DNA of 41,122 nucleotides from Candidatus Peribacteria bacterium (GTDB taxonomy: Bacteria > Patescibacteriota > Gracilibacteria > Peribacterales > Peribacteraceae). The translations under genes and the position numbers were made by a program. The notes under the pieces are model-generated. The model did not search any database. It was not told where the DNA came from and worked only from the letters and a program-made list of their open reading frames with translations. The stretch is taken from the NCBI GenBank assembly GCA_943357915.1, contig CALRGQ010000007.1:1-41122 (forward strand). Direction: 5' to 3'. Shown here piece after piece: positions 1 through 8,125 of this stretch. Within the stretch, counting starts at the first letter, position 1. Every line of letters begins with the position of its first letter.

Positions 1-2855
1 TCATTCACAACGACCTCAATATTCGTCGTTGGATCATTTGCAAAAGCCTGGAACTTAGCGACCTTCTGATGAAGCGAACCGTTCGGATCTTTTTCGATTG
101 TTTGGGTGTTCGTATCGAAGATGATGCTATTGAAACCAAGTGCCTGCAAACGTTTAAGCGTCAGATGATGATCCTGCTCCTGATTGAGACAATTAAAGAA
201 GTTCATCTGATGGTCGGCTAACGGAAAAATCTCACGGTTTCTGGGAATAAAATACGAAATGAATGTGCCGATGCGATACGTATACGGCATCTGGGGCATG
301 GTCTCATGTCGTTCTACAACGTTTTCGCGAATATCGTCATATTGCGGAATCGTTACCTCACGGAGTGCCGTGGCGCTGATTTTGCCCAGCGGATATTCAA
401 AGAGATTTTTTTGCGCATCAAACTGCCACAAACGGTTTGCGAGACAAATGATAATACTGATCGCAAGAAGAAAGCTAAACACATACCGGTTAGGGTTATC
501 CGGCGCATGAGCGATGAACGCTTCCAGTGCGATCACAAATCCGAGGAACATACCAATGCCATACCAAGGAATACCGTTCGCCGCCAACGACCACTGTACA
601 AAGAAAATGAATGTCCCGGCAAAAAGAAGCCGTAACCATCGGCCTTCAGACGACCAGAAAAACGGAAGCAAGAGCAGAAGCGGAAATAAGAGAAGCGCCG
701 GCATCTGCGTGACGTAATAACCGAAGGAATCAAGATTCATGACCTGTCTCCATGCAAGGCCCAGATAATGGCTGATACCTTTTCCAAAACCCCAATAGCG
801 ATCCAATTCTTCGATACGAGCAGAGGATTTACAAGCAGCGTTGTTCGGATCCAGCTTGAGTTCCGGCGGCAAATACCGCACCGGAACAGTCGAGGGCAAG
901 TTCATGGCATCGATGTCTTCTTTCTGACCATAGTAAACCTGTACTCCAGTGTTATCACTGGCTGCTAGCATCACGCCTGTACTCAGATTCCCAGAAGGAT
1001 TAATGAAAATATTGTGGAGCATCCACGGAGCAACCGAGACACCCATACCGAGTGCCAAACACCCCACGGAAACGAGCAGCGGCTGCATGATTTCACGTTT
1101 TCTATAGACGGCGTATGCAATCAGTCCAACACCGAGCATAAGAAAAGAAAGCGCAAGAATCGTCGAAGAAAAACTTGCCGGAATCAGAGCGCGTTTGAAC
1201 ACTTCCGTGATGTTGATCGCTCCAAATTTCTGTAGAAGTCCGAATCCTGCAAGAGCGGCACCGGTAAAAGCGAGCGGGCCACCAAGGGCACCCACGAGCA
1301 TGCTGAGAACCATGACAATGCCAAGAATGGCGGTCGGCTTAATGGCAAAACTGAAACCAAGGATAAGACCGGCAATCACGAGGAGGCGCGGGTTACGCGT
1401 CTCAGAGGATTCATGGATGTCTTTCGCAGGGAAAAGATAGGCAAAGACAGCCAGGACGCCAAGTGCAGCTGTGAAGAAAGAAGCATTATCGATCTTCATA
1501 TCCGCGAACGAAAAGTGCCCCGTCATCGGCAAAAAATAATACAGGATTGCAGCCAGTACGCCGCGGCCGCGGCCAAACATTCGTCGTCCGAAAGCATAGA
1601 TTACGAGCACCGATATCATGCCTGCGGCCCAATTGATCTCCATCGCAAATGTAGAACCAATCCAGCTGTCATAACCGAACAGGAGAAAGCCAAGCGACGT
1701 GAGATACTCCCACTGAAATTGCGACATCGACGGAATAAAGTATCCATAACTCGCAAGGAGCCGTGGACGGTTCAGGTAACTGCCGAGGTCATCCCAACCG
1801 ATGGGGAATGGACGAACGACATTGAGGAAATTGAGTGCGAGATATGAGAGTAGTAGCCATGTCAGTAAAAGATGCCAATTGTTGAGAGAAAAACGAACTG
1901 AAATATGCTTTTTCATCATTTCTTTGATCCACCACATGCTCTGATAGAAGAGAGCAAATGGCATTCCAAAGAACAGCAAACGAACAGGGAGAGGACGTAG
2001 GAAAGCAAAAACTCCCATCAGCCACAAAATGGCCACCCAGCTGAGCGCACCAACGCCAAAAGAAAGGCACGCCAGAAGCAGTACGTTGTCAGTCTTGTAT
2101 CCAATTACTTTCGTGATGAACAAACGCCCAAGGACGAGCAGGTTGAAGAAAAAGAAAAGCACCATGAGAATCTGTATACCTGCACGCTCAAAAAAGCTGA
2201 GTTGTGTGCACCACAAACGCAAGTTATAAAGCTTGGCTCCATTTTGAGTCTGGGATCCGGTCTCAGAAAGGCATCCGCGTGCGAGGAGAAAATCATAGTT
2301 TGCTCGCAGTTCTGCAAGCGCTTCAGGCCCTGCTCCGGCATAGATCTCGGAGGTTGGCTCGAAGAAACGACTGAATGACGGCAAGACCTTCCTTCCACTG
2401 AGATCAGTGAGCATCACATTCTCAGGTGTATTCAAGTTATAGGTCGTTCCCATGGCAAAGGTGGTACCAAGCAACCACACAACAGCGATGCCTAGAAGCA
2501 TGATGACGAAAGCGTTCGTCTTGAAGACGCGTTCAAAACGACCGGTCTGGAACCCGGCATACAAAAGTACGCCTGCAAAGACGAATATTGAGAGCGTGAT
2601 ATACAAAAAGAACGGACTTGCCATCTTGATGACTGCAATCAGGAACGGAAAAAAGACCGCGGCACCGCGACAGAAGTACACACCGTTCGTCGGACCAGAA
2701 CCACACGCAGCATCCAGTGCCTGAACATCATCATTTGTGGCATACACAAGCTGATGGATGGGTATGCCAAGATAGATAATGAGACTGTAGCCGCCCCACA
2801 GAAGAGCACAGACGAATAAAGCAAAGCTGAGAATCACGATGGTGCGCTGAGTCAT
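1..2855 (-). CDS. GT-C fold membrane glycosyltransferase (GT39/PMT-like), 3' end outside window
   Basis: An open frame of 951 codons runs on the minus strand from an ATG at 2855 and leaves the window at base 1, so the C-terminus is missing. The protein is a polytopic membrane protein with many hydrophobic segments. After an N-terminal extension of about 350 residues with its own membrane spans, a loop carries GWDDLGSYL (about residues 352-360), the acidic first-loop motif of GT-C glycosyltransferases. A second acidic loop, FADMKIDNA, lies about 100 residues later. Such enzymes move sugars from polyprenyl-phosphate donors on the outer face of the membrane; acceptor and donor cannot be told from the sequence. 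A TACTAT box at 2863-2868 lies 7 nt before the ATG, suggesting a leaderless message. It is divergent from sufS. Family is fairly secure, substrate unknown. Confidence 0.8.
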   Translation of the reverse strand, partial: MTQRTIVILSFALFVCALLWGGYSLIIYLGIPIHQLVYATNDDVQALDAACGSGPTNGVYFCRGAAVFFPFLIAVIKMASPFFLYITLSIFVFAGVLLYAGFQTGRFERVFKTNAFVIMLLGIAVVWLLGTTFAMGTTYNLNTPENVMLTDLSGRKVLPSFSRFFEPTSEIYAGAGPEALAELRANYDFLLARGCLSETGSQTQNGAKLYNLRLWCTQLSFFERAGIQILMVLFFFFNLLVLGRLFITKVIGYKTDNVLLLACLSFGVGALSWVAILWLMGVFAFLRPLPVRLLFFGMPFALFYQSMWWIKEMMKKHISVRFSLNNWHLLLTWLLLSYLALNFLNVVRPFPIGWDDLGSYLNRPRLLASYGYFIPSMSQFQWEYLTSLGFLLFGYDSWIGSTFAMEINWAAGMISVLVIYAFGRRMFGRGRGVLAAILYYFLPMTGHFSFADMKIDNASFFTAALGVLAVFAYLFPAKDIHESSETRNPRLLVIAGLILGFSFAIKPTAILGIVMVLSMLVGALGGPLAFTGAALAGFGLLQKFGAINITEVFKRALIPASFSSTILALSFLMLGVGLIAYAVYRKREIMQPLLVSVGCLALGMGVSVAPWMLHNIFINPSGNLSTGVMLAASDNTGVQVYYGQKEDIDAMNLPSTVPVRYLPPELKLDPNNAACKSSARIEELDRYWGFGKGISHYLGLAWRQVMNLDSFGYYVTQMPALLLFPLLLLLPFFWSSEGRWLRLLFAGTFIFFVQWSLAANGIPWYGIGMFLGFVIALEAFIAHAPDNPNRYVFSFLLAISIIICLANRLWQFDAQKNLFEYPLGKISATALREVTIPQYDDIRENVVERHETMPQMPYTYRIGTFISYFIPRNREIFPLADHQMNFFNCLNQEQDHHLTLKRLQALGFNSIIFDTNTQTIEKDPNGSLHQKVAKFQAFANDPTTNIEVVVN

Positions 2856-2942
2856 GCCCGAAATAGTACAGGAAAAGAACTAACTCGACGATGCAAAATA
2901 GCTAAAGACCACCGGTGTGCTCTGCTGTATACTTTTCGCTCT

Positions 2943-4175
2943 GTGAACTTCGATATTTCATCAATTCGTCGGCAATTTCCGATCCTCCAAAAAAAAGTGG
3001 GAGGGCAAGTGCTTTGCTATCTAGATAGCGCTGCTACAAGCCAAAAGCCGCAACCCGTCATCGATGCAATTTCCGGTTTTTATACGACGAAGAATGCCAA
3101 CGTGAACCGTGGTGTCCATGCACTCTCAGAAGAAGCAACTGTCTCCCATGACCAAGCACGCAACACTGTACGTAAGTTTCTGAATGCACGACATTCACAT
3201 GAAATAATATTCACCAAAAATGCAACCGAGGCCATCAATCTTGTTGCTCATATTTTCGGTGACACTCTAAAACCTGGCGACCATATCGCATGTTCAGTAC
3301 TGGAACACCACAGCAATATCATCCCATGGATGCAGTGTGCGGAAAGAAAGGGGTTAGAACTGGACTGGTTACCGATCACAAAAGAAGGATATTTAGACCT
3401 GCGCGAAACAGAAAAAATACTGGCAAAAGGTAAGACAAAACTTGTGGCCATCAGCGGACTCAGTAACGTAGTAGGCACGCTGCAGCCCATTACAGAGATG
3501 ACTGCATTAGCACATAAATACGGCGCGGTTATTCTGGTGGATGCATCACAACTCGCAGCACATGAACCGATCGATGTGCAAAAACTTGATTGTGATTTTT
3601 TGGCTTTCTCAGGCCATAAAATTTATGGACCGACTGGCATCGGAATTTTATACGGCAAGACCGCTCTTTTAGAAAAAATGCCGCCTTTTCTGGGCGGTGG
3701 TGACATGATCCAGAGCGTTACGAACGCTGGCTTTACGTGTGCCGAACTTCCACGAAAATTTGAAGCCGGCACACTCGCAGCTGCAGACGCTGCTGGCCTG
3801 GCTGCGGCGATAGGTTGGATGGAAAAAGTAGGAATAGAAAACATACAAAAACATGAAGAGTCACTCATTGCTCATACGCTCACAGAACTGCAAACAATCA
3901 AAGGCCTGAAAATTCTTGGCCCCACCGATCCACAAAAAAGAACCGGATGCGTAAGCTTCACGATCGACGGCATCCATCCTCATGACCTCACAGATATTCT
4001 CGGAAAAGAAGGCATCTGCTTGCGTGCCGGACATCACTGTACCCAGCCGCTGCACGCATTTTTAGGCATCACGGCTTCTACTCGCCTATCGGTAGCCGTT
4101 TATAACACCATCGAGGAAGTCGACCAGACTATTGCGTCAATTCTTAGGGCGCAAAAACTATTACAAAAAAAATAA
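2943..4175 (+). CDS. sufS: Cysteine desulfurase SufS (group II)
   Basis: This is a PLP-dependent cysteine desulfurase that takes sulfur from cysteine as a persulfide for Fe-S cluster assembly. The 410 residues match the usual SufS length. The PLP lysine is K226 in SGHKIYGPTG, and the catalytic cysteine is C366 in RAGHHCTQPLH, the group II signature. The N-terminal YLDSAATSQKP and RGVHALSEEAT segments are also typical. The start is GTG at 2943; a TATACT box at 2928-2933 sits 9 nt upstream, so the message is probably leaderless or nearly so. The gene is followed after 39 nt by a SufU/IscU-like scaffold on the same strand, forming a sulfur donor plus scaffold pair. SufB and SufC are not in the window, and SufD lies about 35 kb away. 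Confidence 0.95.
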   Translation: MNFDISSIRRQFPILQKKVGGQVLCYLDSAATSQKPQPVIDAISGFYTTKNANVNRGVHALSEEATVSHDQARNTVRKFLNARHSHEIIFTKNATEAINLVAHIFGDTLKPGDHIACSVLEHHSNIIPWMQCAERKGLELDWLPITKEGYLDLRETEKILAKGKTKLVAISGLSNVVGTLQPITEMTALAHKYGAVILVDASQLAAHEPIDVQKLDCDFLAFSGHKIYGPTGIGILYGKTALLEKMPPFLGGGDMIQSVTNAGFTCAELPRKFEAGTLAAADAAGLAAAIGWMEKVGIENIQKHEESLIAHTLTELQTIKGLKILGPTDPQKRTGCVSFTIDGIHPHDLTDILGKEGICLRAGHHCTQPLHAFLGITASTRLSVAVYNTIEEVDQTIASILRAQKLLQKK

Positions 4176-4177
4176 AG

Positions 4178-4212
4178 ACTTTTCACTTTTCACTTTCAAC
4201 TTTCCACTTCTC
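4178..4212. repeat. Short tandem CACTTTT-type repeat between sufS and sufU-like gene
   Basis: The gap between the two suf genes is almost entirely made of degenerate copies of ACTTTTC (reverse: GAAAAGT). A closely similar stretch lies inside the yebC coding sequence at 32565-32596. No ribosome binding site is visible here, so the second gene starts directly after the repeat. Confidence 0.7.
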
Positions 4213-4214
4213 TC

Positions 4215-4622
4215 TTGGATCTCTACGCCGACAACATTCTCGATCATTACAAACACCCGCGAAATACGGGCAGTCTTACAGATGCGATCTCGCACCGTGA
4301 AGAAAATATTTCCTGCGGCGATGATCTAATAATCGATCTCACCATTGACGACGGAAAAATTAAAGATCTCAAATGGCGTGGCCAAGGCTGTGCTATCAGC
4401 CAAGCTGCGATGTCACTGATGTCTGAAGAGCTGATCGGCATGACGGTAGCCAAAGCAGAAACATTCAAACCGGATGATGTGTACAAGCTGCTTCGTGTTC
4501 CTGTCGGCCCACGAAGATTTAAGTGTGCACTGCTCGGTCTCCACACTTTTCTAAATACACTGCGTAAAGCCCAAGAAAAGCCCCTTCAGAGTTGGATAGA
4601 AACCGTGAGCGTGGATAATTGA
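4215..4622 (+). CDS. sufU: SufU/IscU-like Fe-S cluster scaffold
   Basis: This is a 135-residue U-type scaffold or sulfur acceptor that works with SufS. The three cluster/zinc cysteines are present: C34 in SCGDD (with D36), C59 in GQGCAIS and C104 in RFKCALLGL. The position before the third cysteine is lysine, as in SufU-type proteins, rather than the histidine of IscU. The spacing between the second and third cysteines is only 45 residues, close to IscU and without the roughly 20-residue insertion of Bacillus-type SufU. So it combines features of both. The start is taken as TTG at 4215, immediately after a short tandem repeat, because the family N-terminus (LYxxxILDHYxxPRNxG) begins there. 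It lies 39 nt after sufS and is likely cotranscribed with it. Confidence 0.88.
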   Translation: MDLYADNILDHYKHPRNTGSLTDAISHREENISCGDDLIIDLTIDDGKIKDLKWRGQGCAISQAAMSLMSEELIGMTVAKAETFKPDDVYKLLRVPVGPRRFKCALLGLHTFLNTLRKAQEKPLQSWIETVSVDN

Positions 4623-4656
4623 ATGAGCAGGTACATATTGATACACTGGTATCATC

Positions 4657-5250
4657 ATGCCTTTACTCTCCCAAGCAAATCTTCAAAATTGGTATGTGAA
4701 GAACAAGATGTCGATGATGGACATTGCCATTTTATGTAAGTGCTCCGTGCATAAGGTCCAATATTGGATGAAGAAATACGAGATTCCTACTCGATCCATA
4801 AGCGACGCTGCGTACACAAAACATAATCCTGATGGCGATCCTTTTTCTTGGACTCCTCCAAAAAATCCCGACGACCATATATTGTACGGACTGGGTATGG
4901 GGTTATATTGGGGCGAAGGAACCAAGAGCTGCACCTCAGGAGTACGTCTAGGCAATACCGATCCAAAGTTACTCCTCTCATTTATGAGGTTTCTCATACG
5001 GTTTTTCCGTATTCGTAGAGAAGATTTTCGGTTCGGACTTCAGGTATTTAGTGATATAAATCCTGAGGATGCTCTGGACTATTGGACAAAAACACTTAAA
5101 GTGCCGAAGAGTCAATTCCATAAAAAAGTAATCGTTACACGCTCCGGTTCACTCGGAACGTATAGGAAAAAAAGTGTCTACGGCGTCGTTACTGTTCTTT
5201 ACCACAATAAAAAATTGCGCGATGCATTGTGTCATCGTTTGCCGCTGTAG
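4657..5250 (+). CDS. HTH + LAGLIDADG-like protein overlapping tRNA-Thr
   Basis: A 197-residue protein. Residues about 5-45 look like a small helix-turn-helix (MSMMDIAILCKCSVHKVQYW). From about residue 85 a LAGLIDADG-like helix is seen (LYGLGMGLYWGEG), followed by an NTDPKLL segment and basic beta-rich sequence ending in YHNKKLRDALC. This resembles the single-motif LAGLIDADG fold of homing endonucleases and WhiA-like proteins; whether it cuts DNA, binds it or regulates is unknown. The final ten bases, including the TAG stop, are the first ten bases of the downstream tRNA-Thr gene. TACACT at 4642-4647 lies 9 nt before the ATG, inside a small GATAC/GTATC palindrome. Function is not assigned with confidence. 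Confidence 0.75.
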   Translation: MPLLSQANLQNWYVKNKMSMMDIAILCKCSVHKVQYWMKKYEIPTRSISDAAYTKHNPDGDPFSWTPPKNPDDHILYGLGMGLYWGEGTKSCTSGVRLGNTDPKLLLSFMRFLIRFFRIRREDFRFGLQVFSDINPEDALDYWTKTLKVPKSQFHKKVIVTRSGSLGTYRKKSVYGVVTVLYHNKKLRDALCHRLPL

Positions 5251-5315
5251 CTCAGGGGTAGAGCATTCCCATGGTAAGGGAAGGGTCACCAGTTCAATTC
5301 TGGTCAGCGGCTCCA
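5241..5315 (+). tRNA. tRNA-Thr (GGT anticodon)
   Basis: The cloverleaf is complete. The acceptor arm GCCGCTG (5241-5247) pairs with CAGCGGC (5305-5311), the discriminator is T and CCA is encoded at 5313-5315. The anticodon stem TTCCC/GGGAA encloses ATGGTAA, giving anticodon GGT (Thr). The T-arm has ACCAG/CTGGT around TTCAATT. Its first ten bases are also the last codons and stop of the preceding protein gene, so its promoter must lie within that gene or the two are cotranscribed and processed. Confidence 0.97.
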
Positions 5316-5334
5316 CAAAAACCAAGACACCTAT

Positions 5335-5340
5335 TATAAT
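5335..5340 (+). promoter_or_regulatory. -10 box TATAAT, leaderless start of HAD gene
   Basis: A perfect TATAAT lies 8 nt before the ATG at 5349 and 20 nt after the end of tRNA-Thr. With a normal 6-7 nt spacing to the start of transcription, the 5' end falls on or just before the start codon. Confidence 0.65.
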
Positions 5341-5348
5341 TCGAACCT

Positions 5349-6029
5349 ATGAGCACCTTTAACGTCATTTTCGACCTCAATGGAACACTGGTCGATACTG
5401 AGTCCGCATACTTCCTCGCATATAAAGACGTGCTGAAACAGCATGGCGTCGATTTCACAATGCAGGAATTCACGGACAACTGGTCGACGAAGGGAAAGAA
5501 GCTGAATGATTATCTAGAAAATATCGGCAGACAGGATCTTCTTCCTCAAGAAAAAGCCATTCTTAAGGAGAAAGACGATATTTTTCAAAAGACCATCAAC
5601 GAACGAGTGAAAATCATGGATGGCGCGACAGAAATTCTTATAATGATGCAGAAAAAAGGTATTCTGCCTGGATTAGATTCATCAACGACACGAGAAAATA
5701 TAGGCCATATTCTATATGCAGTAAGGCTTGAATCATTCTTCAGGGTCATTTCCGCTGGAGACACATTGTTTGATGAAACAAAGTATGGCGACCGAAAAAA
5801 GAAAGAGTCGCGACTGCGATATCTGGCAGATCAGATGCAAAGTTCACCTGAACATACAATTGTAATTGGAGATGCCGAAAAGGATTTGAGTGGAGCGAAG
5901 AAAGCCGGAATGAAAGTGGTGGCGATTCCCAATCAATACACACAAAACAATGATTTTTCGCTGGCAGACTGCCAATTCAGCTCGCTAAGAGACATAAGTA
6001 TCACTGATTTGGAGATACTCGTTCAATGA
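5349..6029 (+). CDS. HAD-superfamily hydrolase (Gph/PGM-like)
   Basis: A 226-residue haloacid dehalogenase-type phosphohydrolase. Motif I is FDLNGTLVDTE near residue 8, with the nucleophile Asp present but the usual second Asp (DxD) replaced by Asn. Motif II is LDSSTT (about residue 117), a lysine-rich motif III lies at DRKKKE, and motif IV is IGDAEKDLSGAKKAG. The alpha-helical cap between motifs I and II resembles phosphoglycolate phosphatase or beta-phosphoglucomutase subfamilies. The second Asp normally acts as general acid/base, so the Asn may change or weaken phosphatase activity. The substrate is unknown. It stands alone behind tRNA-Thr with its own -10 box. Confidence 0.85.
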   Translation: MSTFNVIFDLNGTLVDTESAYFLAYKDVLKQHGVDFTMQEFTDNWSTKGKKLNDYLENIGRQDLLPQEKAILKEKDDIFQKTINERVKIMDGATEILIMMQKKGILPGLDSSTTRENIGHILYAVRLESFFRVISAGDTLFDETKYGDRKKKESRLRYLADQMQSSPEHTIVIGDAEKDLSGAKKAGMKVVAIPNQYTQNNDFSLADCQFSSLRDISITDLEILVQ

Positions 6030-6046
6030 TCTACCCCTAACCATAG

Positions 6047-6073
6047 CCCAGAATATTCTGGGATAAGATCCCA
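6047..6073. other. Two overlapping perfect hairpins between convergent genes
   Basis: CCCAGAATATTCTGGG (6047-6062) is a perfect 16-base palindrome. TGGGAT/ATCCCA with a three-base loop (6059-6073) shares its right edge, so the two structures exclude each other. They lie between the HAD gene and the convergent Bro-N gene. No T-run follows, so a terminator role is possible but not shown. Confidence 0.6.
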
Positions 6074-6089
6074 TAAGGAGCTCCATACA

Positions 6090-6944
6090 TCAAACGCCCC
6101 CCAATTCCGGCCGCCGTTTTTTCGCCGGCAGATCTAAGTAATTTTTTTCGGACACCACTGGTTCCCCGCTCTCCACTTCCAATTTCTTGCGAGCATCACC
6201 AGCAATCTTTCCGCCTTTTTTCGCCGCAACACGATTCTGCTGAAACCCTTGTGTATCTTTTTTCTGGGCGATTTCCGTCGTTGCCGCTTCGCCGAGCATG
6301 GTGAAGATGAGTTCTAAGTCATTCATGTGGTCACGAAGATTCTCACGTTTGAGTTTTTTCTTTTGCTTGTACTCTGTGGGTGTTATCCCAAACGTTGCCT
6401 TGGAAATTTCCGCTGTCAGGATACCGTACTCCTTCCCCTCTTTCACTCCACGATTTTTCCACTCATCCGTGAGCTGCTCACGAACAGCGATGCCCCGCAT
6501 CCGTTTCTCAATCCAGTCGTCGGGATAGCCCTTGGCTTTGTAGAGGGCACGAGTGCGCTTGGTCGCCAGCTCTGGATCTTCGATCTCCTGCACCCGCTCA
6601 TATCCGACTTTAGCGAGCCAGCGCTTAAATGGCTCGGCCTTTGGGGACGGAATGGACTGGATGATGCGGAAGATATTCTCGGTGTTTGCACAGTCTGTCT
6701 CATACATTTTCCCATCTGCCGACCGCAGTTTCAGTTGTCGACACAATGTCGACAACTCGGCACCGTCCTCCATTTGCACACGAACTTTCATCCTGTACCA
6801 GTAATCGCGAGAATTGATGGTTTCCGTCAGTACAGCGATGACATCGACAACCGAAAACCACCATTCATTCTTATACAGTATCTTGCGTATCTCTTTGTCA
6901 TGGAAGATCGCAATGCGGGTCTCGGGAGCAGGTGAAGTATCCAT
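6090..6944 (-). CDS. Bro-N family (phage antirepressor-like/DinD-like) protein
   Basis: The N-terminal part carries the Bro-N fold signature (IAIFHDKEIRKILYKNEWWFSVVDVIAVLTE... split by variable residues), followed by the RSADGKMYETDCANTENIFR strand region and IQSIPSPKAEPFKRWLAKVG. The C-terminal half is basic and helical (KKLKRENLRDHMNDLE, KGGKIAGDARKKLE), resembling the chromosomal Bro-N/DinD group. These are DNA-binding proteins first known from phages and baculoviruses; many chromosomal copies are of unknown role. The start is set at ATG 6944 (284 residues) because TACATT at 6954-6959 lies 9 nt upstream; an ATG at 6971 would add nine residues. No phage structural genes are nearby, so it looks like a domesticated or lone accessory gene. 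Confidence 0.8.
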   Translation of the reverse strand: MDTSPAPETRIAIFHDKEIRKILYKNEWWFSVVDVIAVLTETINSRDYWYRMKVRVQMEDGAELSTLCRQLKLRSADGKMYETDCANTENIFRIIQSIPSPKAEPFKRWLAKVGYERVQEIEDPELATKRTRALYKAKGYPDDWIEKRMRGIAVREQLTDEWKNRGVKEGKEYGILTAEISKATFGITPTEYKQKKKLKRENLRDHMNDLELIFTMLGEAATTEIAQKKDTQGFQQNRVAAKKGGKIAGDARKKLEVESGEPVVSEKNYLDLPAKKRRPELGGV

Positions 6945-7014
6945 AGGTGGATGAATGTACACCCTTATCACATGAGGTCAATAGATTTTGGTGACATATG
7001 CTGTAATAGCGTAC

Positions 7015-7126
7015 TCACACAAACACCGTCATCACCCTCAGCACACTATCCACGATCACCGTGATCCATGTCAGTAAAATCGGAATACCAAGCATGCGCT
7101 CTGCAAGAAGCAAACCGATCAGGATG
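7015..7126 (-). pseudogene. C-terminal fragment of a second site-2 protease (M50) copy
   Basis: This segment repeats 9096-9207, the 3' end of the intact M50 gene, in the same orientation, with roughly 90% identity. It encodes the last 37 residues plus the stop, with only about two amino-acid changes (ILIGLLLAERMLGIPILLTW compared with ILIGLLIAERMLGIPILLTW). Most differences are silent, so the lost paralog was probably functional before truncation. It breaks off where an orphan tRNA 3' half begins. Confidence 0.85.
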
Positions 7127-7127
7127 A

Positions 7128-7170
7128 AATTCCTAAACGGTCGCGGGTTCAATTCCCGCAGACGGCTCCA
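7128..7170 (+). pseudogene. Orphan tRNA 3' half (T-arm, acceptor 3' strand, CCA)
   Basis: A T-arm GCGGG/CCCGC encloses TTCAATT (7144-7160) and is followed by the acceptor strand AGACGGC, discriminator T and CCA at 7168-7170. The matching 5' half (expected to start GCCGTCT) is absent; upstream lies the protease fragment instead. It is not a copy of the tRNA-Thr in this window, whose T-arm differs. The break falls near the anticodon, the usual attachment core of tRNA-targeting integrases. Confidence 0.75.
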
Positions 7171-7183
7171 TCATTCAATTACT

Positions 7184-8125
7184 TCACTTGCGTTCGATCA
7201 GAGTGAATGTTTTATCTGGGTCCAAGCCCATGACTTGTGCCACGGCATCTGACTCTTCTCGGGTACTGTAGAAGAGAAAATTCGCCAGAGCCGACTTTTC
7301 ACCGTTCTTGTTCAATCCAGCAGAAAAATCTCCATAACGATTTTTAAGATTCTTACGGACCGCATCAGACATAACATCATATTCACTTAATCCTCCTTGT
7401 CGCATCCTCTTTTTTTGATGTTCGAAAATTGCCTGAGGAACAAAAAGTATCCCCGGGTTCTCCGATTGGTGGTCATTCGTTTCATGATCATGCAAAACAT
7501 TAACGAAAAATGGAATGCCTCCGATAGAAATGATATACATCGGATCAAGAGGATCCCGACTGTAACCCTGAGCTACGGAGCTCCCGCTTTGCGCATCAAA
7601 GTCACCAATGACCTTCAGCAGTTTAGAAAAATACGAGATCGCTTCAATACGCGAAGAGAATTGCTTATCGATCACCGCAATGAATACCGTATTCAATAGA
7701 GGCGTTTCATTTGGACTTTTTTGCATCTCGTCGGCATATGCTTCAACGCGATTCAGCTCTGCATAACGCGATATAGCCGAAAATAATGCGGGTAATTCCT
7801 TCGTGGGATCAATCAATGCATCGCCGGAAAAATTGGCAAGGAAGGTATCTCCTTTTTCCATGACTTGTGTCGCTCCCGGACATGAAAATCTGCCACGCGT
7901 CTTTTCGCGCTCACCGGTCAACAATACAAGGCGGAGGAGGCCCGCAGTGACAAGTCTGAGCGTTTCAGGAACGTTATTCTGAGCGTGCAATGCGATAATC
8001 TCGGCGTCCATAGCTTCAAAATCATTCGTTTTATATTTGCCACGACGAACGAACAGAGATTTCTCGTTCACAGAATTGCCACTTGATTCAACAATCTTCA
8101 GTGAAGATGGAGAGGTACTAGACAT
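7184..8125 (-). CDS. YqcI/YcgG-like protein (tentative)
   Basis: A 313-residue soluble protein. Three segments recall the YqcI/YcgG family: FSCPGATQVMEKGDTFLANF (family: a Cys-containing FPC-FG segment followed by a basic strand), GGIPFFVNVLHDHE (family: FFVVGLHP), and GILFVPQAIFEHQKKRM followed by a helical tail with GDFSAGL. That family has no firmly established biochemical role. The match is by eye and could be wrong. The start is ATG 8125 rather than TTG 8134, because TATAAT (8134-8139 on the minus strand) lies 8 nt upstream. It is divergent from a TrmB-type regulator across a 129-bp AT-rich region, which suggests the regulator may control it. Confidence 0.5.
   Translation of the reverse strand: MSSTSPSSLKIVESSGNSVNEKSLFVRRGKYKTNDFEAMDAEIIALHAQNNVPETLRLVTAGLLRLVLLTGEREKTRGRFSCPGATQVMEKGDTFLANFSGDALIDPTKELPALFSAISRYAELNRVEAYADEMQKSPNETPLLNTVFIAVIDKQFSSRIEAISYFSKLLKVIGDFDAQSGSSVAQGYSRDPLDPMYIISIGGIPFFVNVLHDHETNDHQSENPGILFVPQAIFEHQKKRMRQGGLSEYDVMSDAVRKNLKNRYGDFSAGLNKNGEKSALANFLFYSTREESDAVAQVMGLDPDKTFTLIERK

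Noticed and set aside
1014-2724. Numerous plus-strand open frames in the first 2.8 kb
   Set aside because: They are shadows of the minus-strand glycosyltransferase, with no hydrophobic periodicity or family likeness of their own.
7128-7170. Complete tRNA gene
   Set aside because: No D-arm, anticodon stem 5' strand or acceptor 5' strand precedes it; the upstream bases belong to the protease fragment.
7061-7252. Possible small plus-strand protein across the protease fragment and tRNA half
   Set aside because: It reads the antisense of the protease scrap and then the tRNA half; no coding signal.
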